From NCBI RefSeq assembly GCF_009646095.1, contig NZ_CP045725.1, positions 1,488,001-1,552,000 on the forward strand: a stretch of 64,000 bases of DNA, in the 5' to 3' direction. How positions within the stretch are numbered: position 1 is the stretch's first letter; every line of letters starts with the position of its first letter. The stretch comes from Raineyella fluvialis (GTDB taxonomy: Bacteria > Actinomycetota > Actinomycetes > Propionibacteriales > Propionibacteriaceae). Shown one piece after another: positions 1-8,425 of the stretch. The translations under genes were made by a program, and so were the position numbers. Below the pieces are notes generated by a model. The model saw only the letters and a program-made list of their open reading frames with translations, ran no database searches and was not told the origin of the DNA.

Positions 1-1
1 G

Positions 2-748
2 GAGGTCATCCAGCCCGACATCCAGCAGACGAAGGTTCCGCTGAAGACGACGCTCAAGGTCGTCCTGGGCAACAAGCCGCTGATGCTGGTCGCGGCCGCC
101 CTGTTCTTCATCCTCACCGGCCTCTTCGGCCGGCTCGCCGTGGCGGTCTACTACTACATCTACCTGATGCACCGCTTCGATCTGATCGCCCTGCTGATGA
201 TGCTGCCCTCCATCGCGGGCGCCATCGGTATCGCGGTGTTCGCCCCTCTCGCCAAGCTGCTCGGCAAGAAGCGGACCGTGACGATCTCGATGATCGTCAC
301 CGCGGTGCCGACCATCATCCTGTTCTTCGTCAACCCGTCGAACGTGACGATGGTCATCGTGCTCACCGCCCTCTACGGCCTGGGCAACTTCGCCGCCCCG
401 ATCATCATGTCGATGGTGCCCGACTCGATCGACCACGCCGAGGACCTGACCGGTGTGCGCAGCGACGGGACGGCGTACGCCGCGGTCAGCCTGGCCACCA
501 AGATCGCGGCCGCGGTCGGTGCGGCGCTCGGGGCCATCCTGCTCGGCGCCTTCGGCTACGTCGCGAACGCCCATGAGCAGACCGCGCAGGCGGCGATGGG
601 CATCAACTTCACCGTGAACATCGTGCCGGCGGTCCTCAGCCTGCTGGCGATCGTTCCGGTGCTGCTCTACCCGATCACCGAGAAGAGCTACGCGGGGATC
701 CGCGAGCGTCTCGAGGCCCGACGATCTGCGGCCCAGGCCGAGGTCTGA
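2..748 (+). CDS. GPH-family sugar:cation symporter, C-terminal part
   Basis: The reading frame is open to the left window edge, so only the last 248 residues are visible. They form several hydrophobic membrane helices with short charged loops (a GKKR loop near residue 90) and end in a basic cytoplasmic tail. The pattern fits the C-terminal half of glycoside-pentoside-hexuronide:cation symporters (MFS_2, melibiose-carrier type), which import glycosides with Na+ or H+. It lies upstream of a ROK regulator and deglycosidase-like genes on the same strand, so it probably imports the glycoside they process. The substrate cannot be read from the sequence. The start is outside the window. Confidence 0.82.
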   Translation, partial: EVIQPDIQQTKVPLKTTLKVVLGNKPLMLVAAALFFILTGLFGRLAVAVYYYIYLMHRFDLIALLMMLPSIAGAIGIAVFAPLAKLLGKKRTVTISMIVTAVPTIILFFVNPSNVTMVIVLTALYGLGNFAAPIIMSMVPDSIDHAEDLTGVRSDGTAYAAVSLATKIAAAVGAALGAILLGAFGYVANAHEQTAQAAMGINFTVNIVPAVLSLLAIVPVLLYPITEKSYAGIRERLEARRSAAQAEV

Positions 749-905
749 GACCGGGTCGGCGTCCGACGGTGGTGGGCCGGGAGCCCTCGGCCCACCACCT
801 CCGAGCAGGAACGACAGAAGTCCGGCCCGTGGCCGGATCAAGCGGGCAGAACTGACCCGCAGCGATGAAGAATAGGAACGGAACATGCACAAGGGGGAGG
901 GGCAG

Positions 906-2102
906 ATGCATCAGCCGGGAAGCGCGGGTGAGATCCTCGAGATCCTCCGCGACGGCACGCCGCGGACCAAGCGCGACCTGGCCCTGCTCACCGGCCAGGC
1001 CCGGACCACCGTCGCCCAGCGGTTGGCCGTGCTCACCGACGCCGGCCTCGTCCGCGAGACCGACGAGGCGACGGCGACCGGTGGCCGCCCCTCGGCCGCG
1101 TACGCCTTCAACGCCGACGACAAGATCGTCCTGGCCGTCGACCTGGGGGCCAACCACGCCACCTGCGCGGTGAGCGACCTCTTCGGCGAGGTGCTCGCCC
1201 ACACGACCGACGCGGTGCCGATCGCGGAGGGCCCGCAGACGGTGATGGGCCTGGTCCTCGACCGGCTCGACGCCCTCCGGTCCCAGGTGGTCGAGCTCTC
1301 CGTCGGGCCGGCGGTGCGCGAGGTGATGGCGGTCGGCATCGGCCTGCCCGGCCCGGTCGCCCAGGATTCCGGGCGCCCGACCAGCCCGCCGATCATGCCC
1401 GGCTGGGACGGTTACGACGTCCGCCGGGTGCTCGAGGAGCGGTACGGCTGCCCGGTGTTCGTCGACAACGACGCGAACGTGCTGGCCCTCGGCGAACGCG
1501 CCGTCGCCTGGCCGGGCGTCCAGGACCTGATGTACGTGAAGGTGGCGACGGGCATCGGCGCCGGCATCATCAGCGGCGGCCGGCTCCTGCACGGCGCCGA
1601 GGGTGCGGCCGGCGACCTCGGCCACGTCTACTCCGCGGCGGCGGGCGAGCGGCCGTGCCGATGCGGCAACCGGGGCTGCCTGGAGTCGCTCGCCGGGGGG
1701 ATGAGCATCGCCGCGACGTTGACCGAGCAGGGCATCCCGGCCGGCTCACCGCGCGATGTCGTCGACCTGGTCCGTGCCGGCAACCTGGAGAGCATCCACG
1801 CCCTCCGCGAGGCGGGCCGGGCGATCGGCGACGTGCTCGCCGCCTGCACGGCGCTGTTCAACCCCCGGGTGATCGTCATCGGCGGCGAGATCGTCGAGGT
1901 CGGTGAGCCGCTGCTCGCCGGGGTCCGCGAGTCCATCTACTCCCGCGCCCTCCCGCTGGCCAGCCGCAACCTGCGGGTGACGGTGGCCCAGTCCGGTGCG
2001 CTCGGCGGCGTCCAGGGCGCCTCCCGGATGGCGATCGACGCGGTGTTCTCCGCTGAACACCTCGACGCGGCCCTCGACAGAGCGCCGGCGGCCGTCGGCT
2101 GA
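906..2102 (+). CDS. ROK family transcriptional regulator
   Basis: 398 residues. A winged helix-turn-helix at about residues 8-60 (TKRDLALLTGQARTTVAQRL) is followed by an actin-like ROK fold: VDLGANH near 78-84, GIGLPGP near 140, and the zinc-binding CRCGNRGCLE at 251-260. This is the usual layout of sugar-responsive ROK repressors (NagC/XylR type). I chose the ATG at 906 because AGGGGGAGGGG sits just upstream; an in-frame ATG at 885 is possible. It lies between the sugar symporter and the deglycosidase-like genes, so it is the likely local regulator. The VDLGAN segment resembles the phosphate-binding loop, so residual kinase activity cannot be excluded. Confidence 0.88.
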   Translation: MHQPGSAGEILEILRDGTPRTKRDLALLTGQARTTVAQRLAVLTDAGLVRETDEATATGGRPSAAYAFNADDKIVLAVDLGANHATCAVSDLFGEVLAHTTDAVPIAEGPQTVMGLVLDRLDALRSQVVELSVGPAVREVMAVGIGLPGPVAQDSGRPTSPPIMPGWDGYDVRRVLEERYGCPVFVDNDANVLALGERAVAWPGVQDLMYVKVATGIGAGIISGGRLLHGAEGAAGDLGHVYSAAAGERPCRCGNRGCLESLAGGMSIAATLTEQGIPAGSPRDVVDLVRAGNLESIHALREAGRAIGDVLAACTALFNPRVIVIGGEIVEVGEPLLAGVRESIYSRALPLASRNLRVTVAQSGALGGVQGASRMAIDAVFSAEHLDAALDRAPAAVG

Positions 2103-2236
2103 CGTCCGCCTGAGACGATTTCGCCCCTCATACGGGGGCTCTGCACCTACTGCGGCGATCTCGGCGCACTGCGCGAGCTGGCCGCCCCACCGCGCCGTCC
2201 CCACGGCGCGCCCCCAGCATTCACCGAACGCGAAAG

Positions 2237-3298
2237 ATGACCATGACCCACGACCTCCGTACGGGCGTCAGCCTGTACTCCTTCCAGGAGGATTACTACG
2301 AGGGACGCCGCGACCTGGAGGGCTGCATCGCGGCGGCCGCCGAACTCGGTGCCGAGGGCATCGAGACCCTGGCCGAGCAGATGATGCCCGGCTACCCCGA
2401 CCTCTCCGACGACTTCTACGCCACCTATGCCGGCTGGATGCAGACGTACGGCACCGTCTCCGTCGCCCACGACTTGTTCCTCGACACCAAGAAGTGGCCC
2501 GACCGGCTGCTCTCCCACGACGAGATGGTCGCCTCCGTCCGGCGCGACATCGACCACACCGCCAAGCTGGGGGCCACCAGCATCCGCGTCATCGTCAACA
2601 CCCCGCCGGAGGTCGTCGAGGCCGCCGCTCCGTACGCCCGCGACGCCGGGGTGAAGCTCGGAGTCGAGGTGCACGCCCCGTTCTCGTTCGACGATCCCTG
2701 GATCAAGCGACACCTCGACGTCGCCGACCGCGTCGGCACCGATGTCGTCGGCTGCGTGCCCGACCTCGGCATCTACGTCCGCCGCTTCCCCCGCGTGGTG
2801 ATCGAGCGGGCGATCCGCGACGGGGCCGACGAGGCCGTCGTCCGCCGCTGCGCCCAGAACTACGACGACGGCGGTGACACGAAGGCCCTGTTCGAGCGGA
2901 TCGAGGCTTCCGGCGCCGACCCGGTGACCGTCGGCTTCGCCCGGATGACGACCCACTTCATCCAGACCGACCCGAAGCAGCTCACCGACCACGTGGACTA
3001 CATCAACCATGTGCACGCCAAGTTCTACGAGATGTGCCCGGACGAGACCGAATACTCGATCCCGTACCCGGAGATCATCACCGCGCTGCAGGTCGGCGGC
3101 TTCCGCGGCTACCTGTGCAGCGAGTACGAGGGCAACCGCCACATCCAGGACGTCGAGACCGTCGACTCGTACGGCCAGGTCGGCCGCCACCAACGGATGA
3201 TGCGCCGGCTGATCGACAACGGCGCGTCCGTCGAGGGGCCCGCACCGGTCGGCCGCCCCGCCCAGGCCGGCCGCCCCGCCCACACCGAAGGGAACTGA
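2237..3298 (+). CDS. TIM-barrel protein, C-glycoside deglycosidase alpha-subunit-like
   Basis: 353 residues of the sugar phosphate isomerase/epimerase (xylose isomerase-like TIM barrel) superfamily. A likely metal-binding set is visible: E144 in GVEVHAPF, D176 in VPDLG, H258/H260 in NHVHAKF and E296 in SEYEG. Two bases after its stop comes a DUF6379-type beta subunit. That alpha/beta pairing is the known composition of C-glycoside deglycosidases, which cleave the C-C bond of 3-oxo-glycosides, so this is the catalytic subunit candidate. The C-terminal 20 residues are a Pro/Ala/Gly-rich tail. No dedicated 3-oxidase is visible nearby; it may lie upstream of the window. Cleavage of O-linked 3-oxo-glycosides is an equally possible role. 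Confidence 0.75.
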   Translation: MTMTHDLRTGVSLYSFQEDYYEGRRDLEGCIAAAAELGAEGIETLAEQMMPGYPDLSDDFYATYAGWMQTYGTVSVAHDLFLDTKKWPDRLLSHDEMVASVRRDIDHTAKLGATSIRVIVNTPPEVVEAAAPYARDAGVKLGVEVHAPFSFDDPWIKRHLDVADRVGTDVVGCVPDLGIYVRRFPRVVIERAIRDGADEAVVRRCAQNYDDGGDTKALFERIEASGADPVTVGFARMTTHFIQTDPKQLTDHVDYINHVHAKFYEMCPDETEYSIPYPEIITALQVGGFRGYLCSEYEGNRHIQDVETVDSYGQVGRHQRMMRRLIDNGASVEGPAPVGRPAQAGRPAHTEGN

Positions 3299-3300
3299 AC

Positions 3301-3768
3301 ATGTTCGACACCTACATCGTCGGCGAGGGCAGCGTCCGCAACGTCGTCGAGGACGACCAGGTCGTCGGCTTCGCCTTCGACACCCGACTGGCCTACTACC
3401 GCGGTCTCGGCGTCAGCATGGTCGAGCCGTACCAGGTGCGGGTCGACGGCGGCGAGCCGATCCCCACCGAGCAGCTGCGATTCGGCCTCGGCGGACGGAC
3501 CTGGACCTTCGACCAGCTCGCCCACGACGGGGACTCCCGCTGGGAACTCACCGACACCGCGACGATCACCGCGCTGGTCCCCGGCGGTCTCGCCCCGGGC
3601 GAACACCGCATCGAGGCGCTCCAGCCGCTGCGGATCAGCTACCTGCCGTTCCCCTCCCGGACGGCGTACGCGCGGACCGTCACCATCCCCTCGCACGACG
3701 CCGGCTCGCAGGACGCCTCCCCGCACGGCGCCGGCTCGCAGCACGCTCCCGCACACCCCATCGCCTGA
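3301..3768 (+). CDS. C-glycoside deglycosidase beta-subunit-like protein (DUF6379)
   Basis: 155 residues starting at an ATG with GAAGGGAAC upstream, two bases after the alpha-subunit stop. The first 125 residues have the DUF6379 pattern: an N-terminal strand pair (FDTYIVGEGSVRNV), the AYYRGLGVSMV segment, a VDGGEPIP turn, and a closing GEHRIEALQPLRISYLP. Family members are small beta-sandwich partners of TIM-barrel deglycosidase alpha subunits. The last 30 residues are a repetitive Gly/Ser/His/Ala tail. A second copy of the domain opens the next gene, sharing the YYRG.P/GLS signature, so the two are paralogues. The assignment rests on pattern recognition plus operon context. Confidence 0.72.
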   Translation: MFDTYIVGEGSVRNVVEDDQVVGFAFDTRLAYYRGLGVSMVEPYQVRVDGGEPIPTEQLRFGLGGRTWTFDQLAHDGDSRWELTDTATITALVPGGLAPGEHRIEALQPLRISYLPFPSRTAYARTVTIPSHDAGSQDASPHGAGSQHAPAHPIA

Positions 3769-3793
3769 CCATCACACGAAGAAGGAGACAACA

Positions 3794-5349
3794 GTGCCCA
3801 CACTGTTCATGAAGCTCCCGCACGAGGACAAGGTCCTCCGGGAGGACGCGCTCCGTGAGCTGACGCTCCGTGACCGTACGGTCGGGTTCACCCTCGACAT
3901 CGGCCTCAACTACTACCGCGGCCTGCCGCTGTCGGCGATCGAGAAGCTCGAGATCACCGTCGACGGCGAACTCGTCCCGGCCGAGCTCATCCTCGTCGAG
4001 TTCAACGAGAAGCTGTTCCAGCCGCACGAACTGGCCCTGGCCTGGACCGAGTTCTGGGGGTCAAGCGCGACCTGCACGTCAAGGTGTTCAACGGCGGGCT
4101 CGCCGCCGGCGATCACGAGGTCGCCGTCCGGCTCGATCTGCGCAACGTCTACATGCAGTTCGGCCCCGGTGCGTACGGCATGGTCGACGGTTCGGCCACC
4201 CGGACGCTGACCCTGCTGCCGGCGGAGGCGGAGGCGGAGGCGGAGGCGGACGCCGGCACCGCGTCGGGTGTCGTCGTCACCGCATCGGGTGTCGCCGTCA
4301 CCGAGCACCCCGAGCGCTCAGGGCAGTCCGAGCGCCCCGAGCCGGCACCGACCACCATCGGCCGCATCGAGCAGGCCGTGTCGCTGTACGGGTTCGAGGA
4401 GCGGCTCGTCGACGTCCCGTCCTACGGCGTGGCGGACATGTTCGCCGAGCTCAACGACCTGGGCGTGCAGAAGTTCGAGCTGATCGGCTCGATGGTGTTC
4501 GACCAGTACCCCCGTCCCAAGGCCGCCGAGATCCGGGCGATCAACCAACTGGCCGAGAAGTACGGCGTCCGGGCGAACAGCTACGGCGGCTACCTCGACA
4601 AGGGCAAGATCACCGGCCGGGACGCCACTGATGCCGACATCATGCTGGACGTCACCGCCGACCTGATGACGGCCCGCGACCTGGGCGCACCCTTCCTGCG
4701 CTCCGGCGACATTCCGCTGCACCTGCTGGAGGCCTCCGCGGCGATGGCCGAACGGTACGGCGTCCGCATCGGCATCGAGGTGCACGCGCCGCACAAGCCG
4801 AGCGATGCGAGCATCCAGGCGATGCTGGCGAGGATGGACGAGATCGACAGCCCGTATATGGGGCTGGTGCCGGACTTCGGCTGCTTCATCGAGCGTCCGG
4901 CCCAGCCGGCCCTGGATCGTCATATCGCCAACGGCGCGAAGCCCGAACTGCTCGACTACGTGATCGAGCATCGCCACGACGGTCTCGACGAGGCCGGGAT
5001 GCAGGCCACGATCGCGTCGATGGGTGGCGGCGAGGCCGAGAAGTGGGCGATCAGCGAGATGTTCGGCTTCCTGTCGTTCGGGCCGGCCGACATCGAGGGC
5101 TTCAGGACGCTGCTGCACCGCACGCAGTACTTCCACTCGAAGTTCTACCACGTGACGCAGGACCTCACCGATCCCCAGATCCCCGTCGACAAGCTGCTGG
5201 CGGCGATCGTCGAGTCCGGCTTCCAGGGCGTCCTGTTGTCCGAGTACGAAGGCCATGCCTTCCACCTCGATGATGCGCACGAGCAGCTCGAACGCCACCT
5301 GCGCCTGGAGCAGAAGGTGCTGAACGGGCTGTCGGTCCTGGCCGGCTGA
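3794..5349 (+). CDS. Fused beta-alpha C-glycoside deglycosidase-like protein, interrupted by a -1 frameshift
   Basis: Starts at GTG 3794 with GAAGGAGA upstream. Residues 1-89 are a DUF6379-type beta domain (NYYRGLPLSAIEKLEI). In the G5 run at 4056-4060 the reading switches from frame 2 to frame 1, and VKRDLHVKVFNGGLAAGDHE completes the same domain. One extra G restores a 518-residue protein: beta domain to about 135, an Ala/Glu then Thr/Val/Pro-rich linker to about 185, then a TIM barrel. The barrel keeps the metal set seen in the upstream alpha subunit (GIEVHAPH, VPDFG, FHSKFYHV, LSEYEG). Alternatives are a real mutation, or translation of the downstream part from an internal start. Sequence error is most likely because three other genes here show the same defect. 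Confidence 0.72.
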
Positions 5350-5366
5350 GCCCGATCGCCGTTCCT

Positions 5367-5393
5367 GATCCACACGATCCACACGATCCACAC
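5367..5393 (+). repeat. Three tandem copies of GATCCACAC
   Basis: Three perfect 9-bp units follow the stop of the fused deglycosidase gene; a further GATCC starts a fourth. They lie in the gap before the MFS gene. No function is apparent. Confidence 0.8.
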
Positions 5394-5615
5394 GATCCGA
5401 ACGCTGCCGCGCGTGCTGAACCGTCCCCACGGTGGGGCGGCAGCACCTCCTCGGCAGCGTTCGGGTCCGTGGACGGCCCGGGCACCTACCGCCCTGCCCC
5501 CCGTACACTTTCCATGTCTTGGCCGAGTCGTCTCGGCGTTGGTCCGGCCGCGTGCGTTGCCGATCGAGGGCTGGAAACCCCCGTGACATCACCTCACCCG
5601 ACGGAAGGCACCCGC

Positions 5616-7064
5616 ATGCCAAGACCCACCCGTTCCGCGTCCCACCGCTGGTGGACCCTCGCCGTGGTCTCGTTGACCCAGCTCCTCATCGTCCTCGACG
5701 GCACCATCGTCAATGTCGCCCTGCCCCGGGCCCAGGCGGACCTCGGACTCTCCGACGCCAGCCGCCAATGGGTGGTCACCGCGTACGCGCTGGCGTTCGG
5801 CTCATTCCTGCTGCTCGGCGGCCGGGTCGCGGACTTCTGGGGCCGCAAGCGGACCTACCTGCTCGGGCTGGTGGCCTTCGGCGCCGGCTCGGCCTGGGGC
5901 GGGCTCACCGACACCGCCGCTGGGCTGCTCGCGGCGCGGGGCCTGCAGGGGCTGGCCGCGGCGTTCATGGCACCGGCCGCGCTGGCGTTCGTCACCCTCA
6001 CCTTCCCCGACGGCCCGGAACGCAACCGCGCCTTCGCCATCTTCGGGTCGCTGGCCGGCCTCGGCTCGGCCCTGGGCATGCTGCTCGGCGGGGTGCTCAC
6101 CGAGTTCTTCTCCTGGCGCTGGTGCCTGCTGGTGAACGTCCCGCTGACCGGGCTCGGCCTGATCGCCGGCTGGCGGCTGCTGGAGGAGAGCCGCGCCGAG
6201 GGGGATCGCCGCTACGACGTCGCCGGCGCCTTCACGGTGACCTTCGGCTCCGGGGCGCTGGTCTACGGGCTGACCCTGGCCGAACAAGCGGCCAATGCCC
6301 CCATCGCCGTCGCCCTGGTCATCCTCGGCGCCGCGGCCGTGGCTGCCTTCGTGCTGATCGAACACCGATCGCCACACCCCCTGCTGCCGCTCCGCGTCCT
6401 CACCGACCGCACCCGCGCTGCCGGCTTCTCGATCCAGGCGCTCCTCGGCGCGGTCGGGGTCGGCGTGATGGTCTTCCTCGCCTTCCACCTGCAGTTGGTG
6501 ATGAAGTTGCCGCCGTTGCTGGCCGGTCTGGGCACGCTGCCCTTCACCGCGTCCCTGATGAGCACGGTGCCGTACGCGATCCGGCTGCTCGACCGGGTCG
6601 GCCCGCGCCGTCAGCTCGTCGTCGGCCCGCTGATCAGCGCCGCCGGCCTGTTCTTCCTCAGTCGGATCACCGTCGACGGCGGCTACTGGACCCAGGTGCT
6701 GCCGGGGGTAGTGCTGATGGGCGTCGGGATGGGCTTCACGGTGGTCCCGCTGAACAACCTGGCCCTGTACGGGGTGGAGCCGCGCGACGCCGGTGTCGCC
6801 TCCGCCACGGCGACGGCCACGAACCAGTCGGGCGGGTCCGTCGGACTGGCCGTGTTCACCGCGCTCGCGGCCATGGTCTCCAGAGCCACCGTCCATGGCA
6901 CGAACCCGCTCGAGGCCACCCTCACCGGCAACCGCGCGGTCTTCGCGCTGGGTGCATGCATCTTCGCCGCTATCGCGGTGGTGGCCCTTGCTCTGGTCCG
7001 GCCTGGGGCCGAGGTCGAGTCCGCCTCGCCGGGACGGGAGGCTATGGCGGGGTCAAGGGGCTGA
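5616..7064 (+). CDS. MFS transporter, DHA2 (EmrB/QacA) type, 14 helices
   Basis: 482 residues with about 14 hydrophobic segments. Family motifs are clear: LDGTIVNVALP in helix 1, GGRVADFWGRKR (motif A) between helices 2 and 3, and LGSALGMLLGGVLTEFFSWRW resembling motif C, followed by LLVNVPL. These are typical of DHA2 proton-driven drug exporters. The start ATG at 5616 has CGGAAGG upstream and puts RWWTLAVVSL at the first helix; an in-frame GTG at 5583 is less likely. It stands alone with a strong hairpin after its stop. The substrate is unknown, and no regulator is adjacent. Confidence 0.88.
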   Translation: MPRPTRSASHRWWTLAVVSLTQLLIVLDGTIVNVALPRAQADLGLSDASRQWVVTAYALAFGSFLLLGGRVADFWGRKRTYLLGLVAFGAGSAWGGLTDTAAGLLAARGLQGLAAAFMAPAALAFVTLTFPDGPERNRAFAIFGSLAGLGSALGMLLGGVLTEFFSWRWCLLVNVPLTGLGLIAGWRLLEESRAEGDRRYDVAGAFTVTFGSGALVYGLTLAEQAANAPIAVALVILGAAAVAAFVLIEHRSPHPLLPLRVLTDRTRAAGFSIQALLGAVGVGVMVFLAFHLQLVMKLPPLLAGLGTLPFTASLMSTVPYAIRLLDRVGPRRQLVVGPLISAAGLFFLSRITVDGGYWTQVLPGVVLMGVGMGFTVVPLNNLALYGVEPRDAGVASATATATNQSGGSVGLAVFTALAAMVSRATVHGTNPLEATLTGNRAVFALGACIFAAIAVVALALVRPGAEVESASPGREAMAGSRG

Positions 7065-7075
7065 GTCGGGTCGGG

Positions 7076-7115
7076 TCGAACACTCCCTTGCCCTGGCGGG
7101 CGAGGGAGTGTTCGA
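7076..7115. terminator. Hairpin terminator after the MFS gene
   Basis: Perfect 13-bp arms at 7076-7088 and 7103-7115 (TCGAACACTCCCT and its complement) enclose a 14-base loop that can form four more pairs. The right arm runs into an A/T-rich stretch. It sits 11 bp after the MFS stop, between convergent genes, so it could end transcription from both sides. Confidence 0.7.
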
Positions 7116-7227
7116 AAATTCGACCATAGGGGAACCCTATGGAAGCCTTCCGACCGTACGTGTCGGCCGTCGCCGTGGCCCGATCGGCCGCCATCCATAG
7201 GGCAGACCTATGGTCAAATTCTCGTAC
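7111..7227. repeat. Composite intergenic element with inverted CATAGG palindromes at both ends
   Basis: Two 19-bp palindromes, 7124-7142 (spacer GGAAC) and 7195-7213 (spacer GCAGA), face each other across 52 bp. Including flanks, the ends form near-perfect inverted repeats of about 30 bp: the left reads CGAAAATTCGACCATAGG and the complement of the right reads CGAGAATTTGACCATAGG, each continuing into the palindrome. No ORF lies inside. The same arrangement occurs around 14.54-14.94 kb. It looks like a small MITE-like or RNA-structured repeat. Confidence 0.75.
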
Positions 7228-7308
7228 CCATGGGGGCTGAGGCTGCTGAGATGTCCGCGTGTCGCACGATCTGGTCGGCTCCGCAGCCTGACAGGTCCGC
7301 CGAGGCCC

Positions 7309-8268
7309 TCAGCGCCGGGGACGTCCAGGCCCGTCGATGTCGGAATAGCTCGACGCATCGCCCCGCAGCACGCTGCTCTGCCGGCCGTCGACCCCGATCG
7401 GGACGTCCCCGGCCAGGGTGATGCGGTGCAACCGGCGGTGCTGGCCCCCGTAGTCGGCGACCGCGCGGTGCTGGGTCGCCCGGTTGTCCCAGATGGCGAC
7501 GTCGCCGGGGCGCCACGACCAGCGGACGGTGCGGTCCTCGTCGACCGCGTAGCCCTGCAGCAGGCGGAACAGCGCCAGCGACGCCGATGTGGGCAGGTCG
7601 ACGAAGCGCCGCACGAAGTGGCCGAGGAGCAGGGTCCGTTCCCCGGTCTCCGGGTGGATCCGTACGACCGGGTGCTCGGTCTCGTAGACCGTCGACTCGA
7701 ACTCGGCCCGATAGTCCTGGTAGTTCGGGGCAAGGCCCTCGTCCACAGCGCGGGTGGCGTAGTCGTACACATTCGAGTGGACCGCCCGGAGGGACTCGGC
7801 GAGCGCCTTCAGCGGAGCGGGCAGCGCGGCGTACGCCGCCACACCCGAGGCCCAGATCGTGTCGCCGCCGTACGGTGGCAGCTCGACCGCGCGCAGGATC
7901 GACGCCTTGGGGATGCGGTCGACGAAAGTGACGTCGCTGTGCCAGGTGTTGGCGCTCTGGTAATCGGAATCGACCGGCAGGATCACCGCGCCGCGCGAGG
8001 TGACGGTCGGGTGCGCGATGGTGGGTGTCCCGATCAACTTGGCGAACGCCTGCTGGCCGTCGTCGGTCAACTGGTGCTGGTCGCGGAAGAAGATCACCTT
8101 GTGCTCGAGCAGGGCCCGGTAGATGAGGTCGACCGTCGAGGGGTCGAGGTCGCCTCCGAGCCGGACGCCGTCGATGCGCGCGCCGAGGTGCTCGCCGAGC
8201 TTGACGACGGCCGGACTGGACGGCTGGGGTGTGGGGGACTTCACGACGGACTGCAGATCGGTGGACAT
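7309..8268 (-). CDS. TauD/TfdA-family Fe(II)/2-oxoglutarate dioxygenase
   Basis: 319 residues from the ATG at 8268; a longer reading from 8406 is unlikely. The family's iron site is visible: H and D in WHSDVTF, and the distal histidine in TQHRAV followed by the 2-oxoglutarate arginine in QHRRLHR. The N-terminal [10 protein letters not shown] and [12 protein letters not shown] are typical of TauD-type taurine, alkylsulfonate or phenoxyacid dioxygenases. It diverges from a ROK-type regulator about 160 bp away, which is therefore a candidate controller. No sulfonate ABC transporter is next to it, so the substrate is open. Confidence 0.87.
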   Translation of the reverse strand: MSTDLQSVVKSPTPQPSSPAVVKLGEHLGARIDGVRLGGDLDPSTVDLIYRALLEHKVIFFRDQHQLTDDGQQAFAKLIGTPTIAHPTVTSRGAVILPVDSDYQSANTWHSDVTFVDRIPKASILRAVELPPYGGDTIWASGVAAYAALPAPLKALAESLRAVHSNVYDYATRAVDEGLAPNYQDYRAEFESTVYETEHPVVRIHPETGERTLLLGHFVRRFVDLPTSASLALFRLLQGYAVDEDRTVRWSWRPGDVAIWDNRATQHRAVADYGGQHRRLHRITLAGDVPIGVDGRQSSVLRGDASSYSDIDGPGRPRR

Positions 8269-8425
8269 GAGGAGGCCTTTCGGTCGAAACACGTTGGTGG
8301 CCACCTCAGCAGAGCCACGACGCCCGGATAAGGGTTTGGTTCCGGCCGATTTCTTCCCTCCATAGCCCGTGCCCGTCGCCTGGCCCGGGCCGGTGCTACC
8401 GTTCAAGACATTAGGACAGCTTTTG

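Noticed and set aside
2147-3283. 378-codon minus-strand frame opposite the first deglycosidase alpha gene
   Set aside because: Val/Asp/Gly-rich antisense shadow with no domain.
4268-4483. Separate start of an independent alpha-subunit gene inside the fusion linker
   Set aside because: The frame from the G5 run continues the beta domain without a stop, and no good ribosome binding site lies before the barrel; a fusion is simpler, although an internal start cannot be excluded.
7076-7227. Attachment site or tRNA end
   Set aside because: The hairpins show no tRNA fold and no integrase is present; terminator plus palindromic repeat explains the sequence.
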